From: Pseudomonas fluorescens
GTDB lineage: Bacteria; Pseudomonadota; Gammaproteobacteria; Pseudomonadales; Pseudomonadaceae
Direction: 5' to 3'
Length of the DNA stretch: 64,000 nt
Assembly (NCBI RefSeq): GCF_001648775.1
Contig: NZ_LVEJ01000001.1
Coordinates: forward strand, 496,001 to 560,000
Shown: piece after piece, positions 56,336 to 64,000 of the stretch
Numbering within the stretch: position 1 is the stretch's first letter
Layout of the letters: each line of letters starts with the position of its first letter
Position numbers and translations under genes: made by a program
Notes under the pieces: generated by a model
What the model was told of the DNA's origin: nothing
Database searches by the model: none
The model's input: the letters and a program-made list of their open reading frames with translations, nothing else

Positions 56336-56887
56336 TCAACCGCCAGTGTTTACAGCCACCGGCGGATGTCGGGCGGTGATATCGAACAGCGTGTAGGACA
56401 GCGTCAGGTGCTTCACATCCTTGGGCATGTCGCGGTCAACAATGAAACGCACCGGCATCTCGATCTGCTGACCGGGCTGCAGCACCTGCTGGGTAAAGCA
56501 AAAGCATTCGGTCTTGTGGAAATACGCCGCCGCATTGCTTGGCGCGATGCTCGGCACGGCTTGCGCACTCATCGGTTTGTCGGTGGGATTGCGCGCGATG
56601 AAAATCATCTCGTTGACCGCGCCGGGGTTGGCCGTGAGTTCGTCATGCTTGGGATAGAAATCCCACGGCATGTCGACGTTGTTGGTCGACAGAAACTGCA
56701 CGCGCACCTGGCGCGAGGTGTCGACCACTTGCTCACCCTCGTACTGCCCGGCGGTCTTGCCGTTGATGCCGAAGGCTTTGCACATCACGTCGTAAATCGG
56801 CACCAAAGCAAAACCGAACACAAACATCGCCAGCACCACCCCGAGCAGGCGGGTGACCAGTTTTTTCATCGAGATCGAATCAGCCAT
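56336..56887 (-). CDS. ctaG: Cytochrome c oxidase copper-assembly protein CtaG/Cox11
   Basis: A 183-residue membrane-anchored copper chaperone that supplies CuB to subunit I. One N-terminal helix (about 8-30), then a beta domain with the copper-binding CFCF motif (KTECFCFTQ, about 123-131). The ATG at 56887 is preferred because AGAGG precedes it and the family begins here; a longer in-frame start at 56971 would translate a REP repeat and is rejected. A REP doublet separates it from coxA. Confidence 0.93.
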   Translation of the reverse strand: MADSISMKKLVTRLLGVVLAMFVFGFALVPIYDVMCKAFGINGKTAGQYEGEQVVDTSRQVRVQFLSTNNVDMPWDFYPKHDELTANPGAVNEMIFIARNPTDKPMSAQAVPSIAPSNAAAYFHKTECFCFTQQVLQPGQQIEMPVRFIVDRDMPKDVKHLTLSYTLFDITARHPPVAVNTGG

Positions 56888-56912
56888 GGTTGAAGCCTCT
56901 GCGCAGATCCCT

Positions 56913-57000
56913 TGTGGGAGCGAGCCTGCTCGCGAAGCAGACAACTCGGTACATCCGATGAACCGCGTCATCGTTCTTCGCGAGCAGGCTCGCTCCCACA
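56913..57000. repeat. REP doublet (REPIN) between coxA and ctaG
   Basis: Inverted REP copies at 56913-56936 and 56977-57000 (AGCCTGCTCG core), spacer 40 bases. Unlike the other doublets it lies inside a co-directional operon, directly between two genes. It begins 2 bases past the subunit I stop codon. Confidence 0.92.
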
Positions 57001-57001
57001 G

Positions 57002-58588
57002 TCATTTCACTTCCGGCGGTGTGGTGAAGGTGTGATACGGCGCCGGTGACGGCACGCTCCACTCCAGGCCTTCCGCGCCATCCCACGGTTTGGCCGGTGC
57101 TGGCGGGCCGCCGCGAATGGTCTTGATGACGATGAACAGGAAGAAAATCTGCGTCGCGCCGAACATGAACGCGCCAATCGACGAGACCATGTTGAAGTCG
57201 GCGAACTGCAGGTTGTAGTCCGGAATCCGTCGCGGCATTCCCGCAAGACCGACGAAGTGCATCGGGAAGAAGGTCAGGTTCATGCCGACGAACGACAGCC
57301 AGAAATGCAGCTTGCCGAGGGTTTCGTCGTACATGTGGCCGGTCCATTTCGGCAGCCAGTAGTAGGTCGAAGCGAAGATCCCGAAGATCGCTCCCGGCAC
57401 CAGCACGTAGTGGAAGTGCGCGACCACAAAGTAGGTGTCCTGATACTGGAAGTCCGCCGGGGCGATCGCCAGCATCAGCCCGGAGAAACCGCCAATGGAG
57501 AACAGGATCACGAACGCCACGGCAAACAGCATCGGCGTTTCGAAGGTCAGCGAGCCTTGCCACATGGTGCTGGCCCAGTTGAACACCTTCACTCCGGTCG
57601 GCACCGCGATCAGCAGCGTGGCGTACATGAAGAACAGCTCGCCCACCAACGGGATGCCGACCACGAACATGTGGTGCGCCCAGACAATGAACGACAGGAA
57701 GGCGATGCTCGCCGTCGCATAAACCATCGAGGTGTAGCCAAACAGCGGCTTGCGCGAGAAGGTCGGAATGATCGAGCTGACGGCGCCGAAGGCCGGCAGG
57801 ATCATGATGTACACCTCGGGATGCCCGAAGAACCAGAACACATGCTGGAACAACACCGGATCACCGCCGCCGGCCGCACTGAAGAAACTGGTGCCGAAGT
57901 GGATGTCCATCAGCATCATCGTCACGCAGCCGGCCAGCACCGGCATCACTGCAATCAGCAGGAACGCGGTGATCAGCCAGGTCCAGACGAACAGCGGCAT
58001 TTTCATCAGCGTCATGCCGGGGGCGCGCAGGTTGAGGATGGTCGCGATCACGTTGATCGCGCCCATGATCGAACTGATCCCCATCAAGTGGATGGCGAAG
58101 ATGAAGAACGTCACGCTTTCCGGCGCGTAAGTGGTCGACAGCGGCGCATAGAACGTCCAGCCAAAGTTCGGCCCGCCACCGGGGGTGAACAGGGTCGAGA
58201 CGAGGATCAGGAATGCCGCCGGCAACAGCCAGAAACTGAAGTTGTTCATCCGCGGCAGGGCCATGTCTGGCGCGCCGATCATCAACGGGATCATCCAGTT
58301 GGCGAGGCCGACGAAGGCCGGCATCACCGCACCGAAGACCATCACCAGGCCGTGCATGGTGGTCATCTGGTTGAAGAACGCCGGCTCGACGATTTGCAGC
58401 CCCGGCTGGAACAGTTCGGCGCGAATCACCATCGCGAACGTACCGCCGAGCAGGAACATGCAGAACGCAAACCACAGGTACAACGTGCCGATGTCCTTGT
58501 GGTTGGTGGTCAGCACCCAGCGCATCAGGCCTTTGGCGGGGCCGTGGGCGTGGTCGGCATGACCATGGTCATCGATTACAGCGCTCAT
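57002..58588 (-). CDS. Cytochrome c oxidase subunit I (aa3 type)
   Basis: A 528-residue haem-copper oxidase subunit I with 12 helices. It keeps the low-spin haem ligand in MHGLVM, HPEVYI with the CuB His and cross-linked Tyr, the HH pair in VWAHHMF, and the haem a3 His in AHFHYVL. It reduces O2 to water with proton pumping. Together with subunits II and III and the assembly genes it makes a complete aa3 oxidase. Confidence 0.97.
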   Translation of the reverse strand: MSAVIDDHGHADHAHGPAKGLMRWVLTTNHKDIGTLYLWFAFCMFLLGGTFAMVIRAELFQPGLQIVEPAFFNQMTTMHGLVMVFGAVMPAFVGLANWMIPLMIGAPDMALPRMNNFSFWLLPAAFLILVSTLFTPGGGPNFGWTFYAPLSTTYAPESVTFFIFAIHLMGISSIMGAINVIATILNLRAPGMTLMKMPLFVWTWLITAFLLIAVMPVLAGCVTMMLMDIHFGTSFFSAAGGGDPVLFQHVFWFFGHPEVYIMILPAFGAVSSIIPTFSRKPLFGYTSMVYATASIAFLSFIVWAHHMFVVGIPLVGELFFMYATLLIAVPTGVKVFNWASTMWQGSLTFETPMLFAVAFVILFSIGGFSGLMLAIAPADFQYQDTYFVVAHFHYVLVPGAIFGIFASTYYWLPKWTGHMYDETLGKLHFWLSFVGMNLTFFPMHFVGLAGMPRRIPDYNLQFADFNMVSSIGAFMFGATQIFFLFIVIKTIRGGPPAPAKPWDGAEGLEWSVPSPAPYHTFTTPPEVK

Positions 58589-58670
58589 GGCCGGTCTCCT
58601 TTACGTGAACAGGCGAGGTGGTTCGCGGCGCTGAGCCGCGAACCGTGGCGGGTAGATGCGATAGGCCGGC

Positions 58671-59801
58671 TCATTTGTCCCCCGCCTGTTTCATCTCCAG
58701 CACTTCTTTTGGCGTGACCATGTCGCCCTTGTTGTTGCCCCAGGCGTTACGTTCGTAAGTCACGACCGCTGCGATATCGACTTCCGACAACTGCTTGCCG
58801 AAGGCCGCCATGGCGGTGCCCGGTTTGCCGAAGACCACGCGATGCAGGTGATCGGCCTTGCTGCCTTTCATGATCAGTTCCGAGCCCTTGAGCGCCGGGA
58901 ACATCGGCGGCAGGCCCTGACCTTCGGCCTGGTGACAGGACACGCAAGTGGTGTGATAGATCTTGTCGCCGCGTTCCTTGAGTTCGTCGAGGGTCCAGTC
59001 TTTGCTGGTCAGCTCTTTGAGCTGCGCAGCTTCGGCTTTGCGCTCGGCGAGCCACTTGTCGTAGTCGGCCTTCTCCTTGACCTCGACCACGATCGGCATG
59101 AAGCCGTGATCCTTGCCGCACAGTTCGGCGCATTGGCCACGGTAAATGCCGGGCTTGTCGATGCGCGTCCACGCCTCGTTGACGAACCCCGGGATCGCAT
59201 CGCGTTTCACCGCGAAGGCCGGCACCCACCAAGAGTGGATAACGTCGGCGGAGGTCACGAGGAAGCGCACCTTGGCGCCGGTCGGCAGCACCAACGGCTT
59301 GTCGACCTCGAGCAAGTAATGCTCGCCCTTGGCTTCCTTGTTGTGGATCTGCTCGGCGGGGGTGGCCAGGTTGCTGAAGAACTCAACGTCCTGGCCCAGA
59401 TATTTGTAGTGCCACTTCCACTGGTAACCAGTGATCTGGATATCGATATCCGGCTCACTGGTGTCGTACATCTTGATCAGGGTGGCGGTCGCCGGCACGG
59501 CCATCGCCACCAGAATCAGGAACGGTACGATGGTCCAGAGAATTTCGACGGTAGTGCTTTCGTGGAATTTTGCGGCGACCTGCCCGGTAGAACGGCGGTG
59601 CACCATCATCGACCAGAACATGGCGCCGAAGACGATGATCCCGATCACCACACAGATCCAGAATATGGTCATGTGCAGGTCGAATACTGCGTGACTGATT
59701 TCAGTCGCTCCAGGCGCCATATTCACAGTCCATGCGGCGTGCGCCGGACTGAAAATCGACCACAACAGGAGGCCCATCCAGACGTGTGGATGTCGCATCA
59801 T
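58671..59801 (-). CDS. Cytochrome c oxidase subunit II with fused cytochrome c domain
   Basis: A 376-residue subunit II. The signal peptide ends near residue 22 (PAHA). Two membrane helices (about 45-65 and 90-112) and a CuA cupredoxin domain follow, with the ligand set CAELCGKDHGFM (about 217-228). A C-terminal cytochrome c domain has haem site CVSCH (about 289-293). This caa3-like layout allows direct electron entry from cytochromes c. It heads the coxB-coxA-ctaG-coxC unit. The start lies 142 bases downstream of a promoter with an RpoS-like -10. Confidence 0.96.
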   Translation of the reverse strand: MMRHPHVWMGLLLWSIFSPAHAAWTVNMAPGATEISHAVFDLHMTIFWICVVIGIIVFGAMFWSMMVHRRSTGQVAAKFHESTTVEILWTIVPFLILVAMAVPATATLIKMYDTSEPDIDIQITGYQWKWHYKYLGQDVEFFSNLATPAEQIHNKEAKGEHYLLEVDKPLVLPTGAKVRFLVTSADVIHSWWVPAFAVKRDAIPGFVNEAWTRIDKPGIYRGQCAELCGKDHGFMPIVVEVKEKADYDKWLAERKAEAAQLKELTSKDWTLDELKERGDKIYHTTCVSCHQAEGQGLPPMFPALKGSELIMKGSKADHLHRVVFGKPGTAMAAFGKQLSEVDIAAVVTYERNAWGNNKGDMVTPKEVLEMKQAGDK

Positions 59802-60170
59802 TGCGGGTTCCCCTTATCGTTCTTGTTATCCCGCCGGCTTTCGCCTGCGGCAAGGGAGCGGCTGCATCAGACTACGAACTTGAATCGCCGGGCCTTGCTG
59901 CGGGTGCAGTCGGGCGTCATCAGCTAACTCCATTCAATGGCGAGTATAGACAGCGACGGGAAATTGCAATGTGCACACGTAAATCAACTGAAACAGCTGG
60001 CACTTGCGTTCAAGGGCACGAATGGAGAAGGATGCAGACCAGTGGTGGCAAATCGATATAACGCAGGTGCATCAAGGATGAAATAATTATGACAAATGCG
60101 TCTTAGCATTTTTCGTAAGCCAGCTAAGTTATGTCTTCCCTATTTCATTGCCTTGTTTCCTGGAGTTTTC
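59802..60170. other. Divergent gap between coxB and the 216-aa protein gene
   Basis: This 369-base gap has a probable coxB promoter at 59943-59969. A further AT-rich stretch (60060-60170) contains only the ribosome site of the divergent gene, with no clear promoter box that I could assign. No ORF or hairpin stands out. Confidence 0.6.
59943..59969 (-). promoter_or_regulatory. Putative coxB promoter (RpoS-like -10)
   Basis: On the minus strand TTGCAA (59964-59969) and TATACT (59943-59948) lie 15 bases apart. The -10 is preceded by C (CTATACT), the RpoS-favoured form. Dependence of the aa3 oxidase on RpoS is known in P. aeruginosa, but the short spacer makes this assignment tentative. Confidence 0.5.
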
Positions 60171-60821
60171 ATGAACACCGCCGCATTGCGCGAGCAGATC
60201 CAAAAAGCCCAACAACACGAAAAAGAAACCGGCCTGCTGACCCGTCAGCTGGAAAGCAAGCTGCCTCATTTACACCCGGCGATCCAATTGCCGGAAGCCG
60301 ACGCCAATGGTGTGCTGACGCGTTTTGTCGCCGCCTACATCGATGAAGTGCCAGACCTGCTGGATGCAGCCAATGAAGTTGCCAGGGAAGCGGGAATCGA
60401 ATCGCAGATCAAACCGGTGCTGAAAATCGCCGAGCAGTATTTCCTCCAGCCGCCGGCGATCATGGCCGGGCACGTTGGCCTGGACAGCCTGCTCGACGAA
60501 GCCTATCTGGCGCACCGTTTTGTCGAAGAGGTCAACGACCTGTACATCAAGCATTTCGGCCAGCCACTGATCCCCCTGGACATGACGGTCGCCAACTTGA
60601 TTGCTCACCAATTGATCGGTGAGGAATTTGCCAACCAACTGGACGAAGCGGTGCATCACGCCATCGACGAGATGCTCAACGACGAGAGTTTTGCCCTGGA
60701 GTCGGTAGAAATTTACCGCGAAAAACTCAGCAGCCCGGATACCGGTGCCGCGTGGAAACGCTGGCCGTGCATGGGCCGTCGACTGGGTGTGGGCCTGGAA
60801 CTGGATCAGCCTGCTGCGTAA
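60171..60821 (+). CDS. Conserved protein of unknown function next to coxB
   Basis: A 216-residue soluble protein with no signal peptide and no recognised domain; it is rich in helices and Glu/Gln, with conserved stretches EVNDLYIKHFGQPLIPLD and LIAHQLIGEEFANQLDEAVHHAIDEML. The ATG at 60171 follows TGGAG. A gene of this kind lies beside the coxB gene in P. aeruginosa as well (from memory PA0104). Its place between the oxidase and a SulP/carbonic anhydrase pair gives no clear function. Confidence 0.78.
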   Translation: MNTAALREQIQKAQQHEKETGLLTRQLESKLPHLHPAIQLPEADANGVLTRFVAAYIDEVPDLLDAANEVAREAGIESQIKPVLKIAEQYFLQPPAIMAGHVGLDSLLDEAYLAHRFVEEVNDLYIKHFGQPLIPLDMTVANLIAHQLIGEEFANQLDEAVHHAIDEMLNDESFALESVEIYREKLSSPDTGAAWKRWPCMGRRLGVGLELDQPAA

Positions 60822-60843
60822 CCTTCATAGGCCATAGATCCAA

Positions 60844-60933
60844 TGTGGGAGCGAGCCTGCTCGCGAATGCGGTCGATCATTCAACATCTCTGTTGGCTGA
60901 TATACCGCTTTCGCGAGCAGGCTCGCTCCCACA
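60844..60933. repeat. REP doublet (REPIN) between convergent genes
   Basis: Inverted REP copies at 60844-60867 and 60910-60933 (AGCCTGCTCG core variant) with a 42-base spacer, between the 216-aa gene and the SulP gene. Confidence 0.92.
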
Positions 60934-60956
60934 GGGTTTGTGTTCACAACAGTTGT

Positions 60957-62483
60957 TTAGCCGGCCGCGCCGATCCCGGTAGTCGTCCGGATCCGCCCTT
61001 CAAGCCGTCGCTTCAAGCCCCGCGACTCGATCAACAGCTTCGAGCCCTTCGCCGCATTCGCCCGACCCCACTCTTCCAACAACTCCAGACACGAATGGTC
61101 GATGTAACTCAGGTTATTGAGCGGCACATGCACCGTCGTCCCCTGCGGAATACCGCCCAGCACCTGAGTCAACGCCGGCACCTTGAGGAATGTCGCCGCA
61201 CCGACCAGACGCAACTCCATCTCACCATCCTGCGGCAGATCGATCAGGCTGATCTTCAACCGCGACGCCTTGAACGCCAGTTTCAACATCGTCAGGCCGA
61301 AACCGATCAGCACACCTGTCAGCAGGTCAGTGAAGATGATCGCCAGCGCCGTCGCGGCGTAGGTGAACATCGGCATCCGGCCATAACGACTCAAGCCGCG
61401 AAAGGCTTTCAGGTCGACCAGTTTGAAACCGGTATACACCAGCACACCGGCCAGACTCGCCACCGGAATGCTTTGCAGCACGCTCGACAACAACAACACG
61501 AACGCCAGCAGCCACAGGCCATGGAAGATCGTTGAGTAACGCGTGGTCGCGCCGGCCTGGACGTTGGCCGAACTGCGCACGATCACCCCGGTCATCGGCA
61601 GCGCGCCGAGTAGACCGCAGAGCATATTGCCAACCCCTTGCGCCGACAGCTCACGGTCGAAGTCCGAACGTACGCCGCTGTGCATGCGGTCCACCGCAGC
61701 GGCGGACAACAGGGTTTCCGCACTGGCAATGAACGCCACGGCGAACGCGGCGATCAGCAACGTCGGATCGGCCAGGCTGAGGAGATCCGCAGGCTTGAGC
61801 CAATCAATGGCTTCCGCCAGATTCGCCGGCACCTCGACGCGTTTCACCTGCAACGCCAGCAGCAGACTGGCGCCTGTTGCCAGGCCGACGCCGAGCAACG
61901 CCCCGGGCACGAAACGCAGCGAATGTGGGCGAAATTTCTCCCACAGCCACATCACCGCAATCGTCGACAGTCCGAGCAGCCCGGCCTGCCAGCCAAACGA
62001 CGGCAGCGCTTGTGCCACGGCCGCCGGGAACGCCGTGAGGTTATCCAGCCCCGAAGGCTTGGGCGACGCATCGAGCATCACATGCACCTGCGACAGCACG
62101 ATCAACACGCCAATTCCCGCCAGCATCCCGTACACCACCGCTGGCGCCGTGACCCGAAACCAGCAACCGAGCTTCAAGCGCCCGGCAACCAGTTGCAGAA
62201 ACCCGGCAAGCAACAGGATCGGCCCGAGCATCTCGATGCCGTGTTGGCGCACCAGTTCGAACACCAACACCGCCAGCCCCGCCGCCGGTCCGCTGACCTG
62301 CAATGGCGAGCCCGCCAGCCAACCGACCACCAGACCACCGATGATCCCGGTGATCAGCCCTTTGGCCGGTGGCAACCCTGAGGCGATCGCAATACCCATG
62401 CACAGCGGCAGGGCGACCAGAAACACAACCACTGAAGCGAGCAACTCCCGTGGCAACACCGCTTTCAATTGAGCCGCACGCAT
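60957..62483 (-). CDS. SulP-family transporter, probable bicarbonate carrier
   Basis: A 508-residue SulP protein with about 12 hydrophobic segments and a short STAS-like tail (about 430-505, with NNLSYIDHSCLELLEEW). The start at 62483 is chosen over 62513 because GGGAG lies 8 bases upstream. It stands upstream of no other transporter gene but 91 bases downstream of a beta-carbonic anhydrase on the same strand. That pair suggests bicarbonate uptake, as in SulP proteins of the BicA type; this is inference. Confidence 0.85.
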   Translation of the reverse strand: MRAAQLKAVLPRELLASVVVFLVALPLCMGIAIASGLPPAKGLITGIIGGLVVGWLAGSPLQVSGPAAGLAVLVFELVRQHGIEMLGPILLLAGFLQLVAGRLKLGCWFRVTAPAVVYGMLAGIGVLIVLSQVHVMLDASPKPSGLDNLTAFPAAVAQALPSFGWQAGLLGLSTIAVMWLWEKFRPHSLRFVPGALLGVGLATGASLLLALQVKRVEVPANLAEAIDWLKPADLLSLADPTLLIAAFAVAFIASAETLLSAAAVDRMHSGVRSDFDRELSAQGVGNMLCGLLGALPMTGVIVRSSANVQAGATTRYSTIFHGLWLLAFVLLLSSVLQSIPVASLAGVLVYTGFKLVDLKAFRGLSRYGRMPMFTYAATALAIIFTDLLTGVLIGFGLTMLKLAFKASRLKISLIDLPQDGEMELRLVGAATFLKVPALTQVLGGIPQGTTVHVPLNNLSYIDHSCLELLEEWGRANAAKGSKLLIESRGLKRRLEGRIRTTTGIGAAG

Positions 62484-62574
62484 GGCGATTCTCCCGAAGT
62501 TTTCTTCAGGCATGGCTTCGCCGAACCGCTGAAACAGCGGCCGGCGTCAAACCACACAGATTGTCAGGAAAGAT

Positions 62575-63303
62575 TTAGAAGCGCGCTTTGGGCGTCGCCA
62601 CCGGAATCGGATGGCTACCGTCGAGCGGCAGGAAACGGCCCTGATCCGCGTCGTAAGCTTTGATTTCGCTGGTTTCGATGTTGTAGACCCAGCCATGGAT
62701 GAACAGATGACCGTTCGCCATGCGCGAGGCTACCGAAGGATGGGTACGCAAGTGCTGCAATTGGGCGATGACGTTTTCCTCGGTGAGGATCGGCATGCTT
62801 TCTTTTTCGTCGGCGCAGTGACAGTTGTCATGCACCATGGTTTTTGCGACTTCGGCGTGGCGCAGCCAGGCTTTGACCGTCGGCATTTTTTCCAGGCTGT
62901 CCGGGTTGAGTACCGCACGCATGGCGCCGCAATCGGAGTGGCCACAGATGATGATGTGCTGCACGCCGAGGGCCAGTACCGCGTATTCGATCGCGGTGGA
63001 TACGCCGCCGTTCATCTGGCCGTACGGCGGCACGACGTTGCCGACGTTACGGGTCACGAACAGATCGCCGGGCGAGCTTTGGGTGATCAGCTCGGGGACA
63101 ATGCGCGAGTCGGCGCAGGTGATGAACATCGCTTTTGGCGCCTGAGCCGTGGCGAGTTTCTTGAAGAGTTCTTCCTGCTGCGGAAAGACCTCATGATGAA
63201 AATGCAAAAAGCCGTCTACGATCTGTCGCAGCGCTGCATCGGCGGATTCCGCTTCAGGGGTTTGCGCCGACGCAGCCAACGGCTGTTTATCCTTGTCACT
63301 CAT
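62575..63303 (-). CDS. Beta-class carbonic anhydrase
   Basis: A 242-residue zinc enzyme that interconverts CO2 and bicarbonate in the cytoplasm. The zinc site is complete: Cys63 in CADSR (with the Asp65-Arg67 dyad), His122 and Cys125 in GHSDCGAM. A Gln/Glu-rich N-terminal extension of about 20 residues precedes the core. It shares the strand with the SulP gene, 91 bases ahead of it, so it may be expressed with it. Confidence 0.95.
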   Translation of the reverse strand: MSDKDKQPLAASAQTPEAESADAALRQIVDGFLHFHHEVFPQQEELFKKLATAQAPKAMFITCADSRIVPELITQSSPGDLFVTRNVGNVVPPYGQMNGGVSTAIEYAVLALGVQHIIICGHSDCGAMRAVLNPDSLEKMPTVKAWLRHAEVAKTMVHDNCHCADEKESMPILTEENVIAQLQHLRTHPSVASRMANGHLFIHGWVYNIETSEIKAYDADQGRFLPLDGSHPIPVATPKARF

Positions 63304-63379
63304 GATTCATCCTCTTTGGCGGATTAGGGGAGTCGTTCCCATGTATTCCGGTATGAAGCCAGTGGCTGTTTAAAACATC

Positions 63380-63396
63380 CGGGTCATCCCGACCCG
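63380..63396 (-). terminator. Hairpin between the radical SAM and carbonic anhydrase genes
   Basis: CGGGTC (63380-63385) and GACCCG (63391-63396) pair around ATCCC. On the minus strand the sequence GATGTTTT follows, a weak T-rich tail. It may end the radical SAM transcript. Confidence 0.4.
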
Positions 63397-63541
63397 TCAG
63401 TCACTCGATGAACAAGGTAGCCGCCGAAACTTAACTCAAACTGAATCAAACGCTCTAGCACGTGTGTTCCAGGTCACAAAAAACGTGACTGGGTGATTTC
63501 GGCGGAAGGATTCCAACCCCTCAACCATAGGCCAATTGTCG

Positions 63542-64000
63542 CTAAATCAACGACATCTGGCGACCCGGCGGACAGAAGGCAGTGCAATCGAGGTTGTAGC
63601 CTTCGCGGTGATTCAGACCCAGACGCTTGATCGCTTTGGCGAAGCGTTGTGCGAGCAGGTCGGCAAATACCCCTTCGCCGCGCATGCGTGCACCAAAACG
63701 GCTGTCGTAGAGCTCGCCGCCACGGCTCTGACGGATCAGGCTCAGCACGTGTGCGGCGCGTTGCGGATAGTGCGCCTGAAGCCACTCTTCAAACAGCGGC
63801 GCTACTTCCAGAGGCAGACGCAACATCATGTAGGCGGCGCTTTGCGCTCCGGCGGCATGGGCTTCGGTGAGCAGGTTTTCGATTTCGCTGTCGTTGATCA
63901 TTGGAATCATCGGCGAACACAGCACGCCAACCGGAATTCCCGCTTCGCGCATCACCCGGATCGCGCGCAATCGTGCCTTGGGCGCAGCGGCGCGCGGCTC
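63542..64000 (-). CDS. C-terminal part of a radical SAM protein (PA0069/Rv2578c type)
   Basis: The gene runs past the end of the window; 152 codons are present, from the last base of the window to the stop at 63542. The segment LRAIRVMREAGIPVGVLCSPMIPMINDSEIENLL is typical of the central part of SplB-like radical SAM proteins, and the tail ends NLDCTAFCPPGRQMSLI. The Cx3Cx2C iron-sulfur motif is outside the window. The substrate of this family is unknown. Confidence 0.83.
   Translation of the reverse strand, partial: EPRAAAPKARLRAIRVMREAGIPVGVLCSPMIPMINDSEIENLLTEAHAAGAQSAAYMMLRLPLEVAPLFEEWLQAHYPQRAAHVLSLIRQSRGGELYDSRFGARMRGEGVFADLLAQRFAKAIKRLGLNHREGYNLDCTAFCPPGRQMSLI

Noticed and set aside
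56336..56971. Extended CtaG
   Set aside because: The extension translates part of the REP repeat; the start at 56887 has AGAGG and the family start.
57257..58717. 486-codon frame opposite coxA
   Set aside because: Shadow of the strongly conserved subunit I gene; no ribosome site.

Overview
The window is chromosomal DNA of a Pseudomonas, most likely of the P. fluorescens group. The reasons are the high-GC codon use throughout, the gene order, and many 23-base REP palindromes of the type that starts TGTGGGAGCGAGC. From memory of the P. aeruginosa PAO1 map, three blocks keep that species' order: hemF-aroE; gltP to metQ (ivy, algB-kinB, ampDh2, dgcP, dsbA, cytochromes c, engB, polA, thrB, znu, katE-like position, metNIQ); and the aa3 oxidase block with its flanking SulP and carbonic anhydrase genes. 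I see no tRNA, rRNA, CRISPR array, prophage, transposase or insertion sequence.

Layout. 1-3.4 kb: the end of a putative adenylate-forming protein, qor, and hemF-aroE, with an Anr box in front of hemF. 3.4-10.2 kb: a SulP transporter, then a choline-sulfate module (binding protein, choline-sulfatase, LysR regulator), and three small enzymes. 10.2-16.2 kb: a citrate transporter with a Crc/Hfq-like leader, TerC, a Na/phosphate-type transporter and an anchored M16 peptidase. 16.4-21 kb: a DUF5924-type membrane protein and a four-gene MCE/Mla-like lipid ABC transporter. 21-24 kb: a fused SpmA/SpmB protein and gltP, which has a long structured leader. 24.6-31.7 kb: an envelope and signalling region (ivy, DUF1328, a 94-aa membrane protein, algB-kinB, an EAL protein, ampDh2). 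31.7-40.9 kb: dgcP, a nuclease-family protein, dsbA, two cytochromes c, engB, an ErsA-type small RNA, polA and a DUF2782 gene. 41-50.9 kb: thrB, the zinc uptake cluster znuA/zur-znuCB, a lipoprotein, katE and metNIQ. 51.2-59.8 kb: the complete aa3-type cytochrome c oxidase locus (sco, ctaB, ctaA, a thioredoxin-like protein, surf1, subunit III, ctaG, subunits I and II), with one small gene on the opposite strand. 60-64 kb: a conserved unknown gene, a second SulP transporter paired with a beta-carbonic anhydrase, and the end of a radical SAM gene.

Three themes link the genes. Envelope stress and alginate control: algB-kinB, an AlgU-type promoter at dsbA, and an AlgU-type promoter at the ErsA-like RNA. 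Respiration and haem: hemF, two cytochromes c, and haem O/A synthesis with the aa3 oxidase. Nutrient uptake: choline sulfate, citrate, glutamate/aspartate, zinc, methionine and anions.

The least explained sequence is non-coding. It comprises the 700-bp gltP-ivy gap with at least two structured segments, competing hairpins upstream of algB, ten REP doublets, and two large inverted-repeat elements of a second family. Most of the window is conserved core genome, and I found no clearly new multi-gene system.
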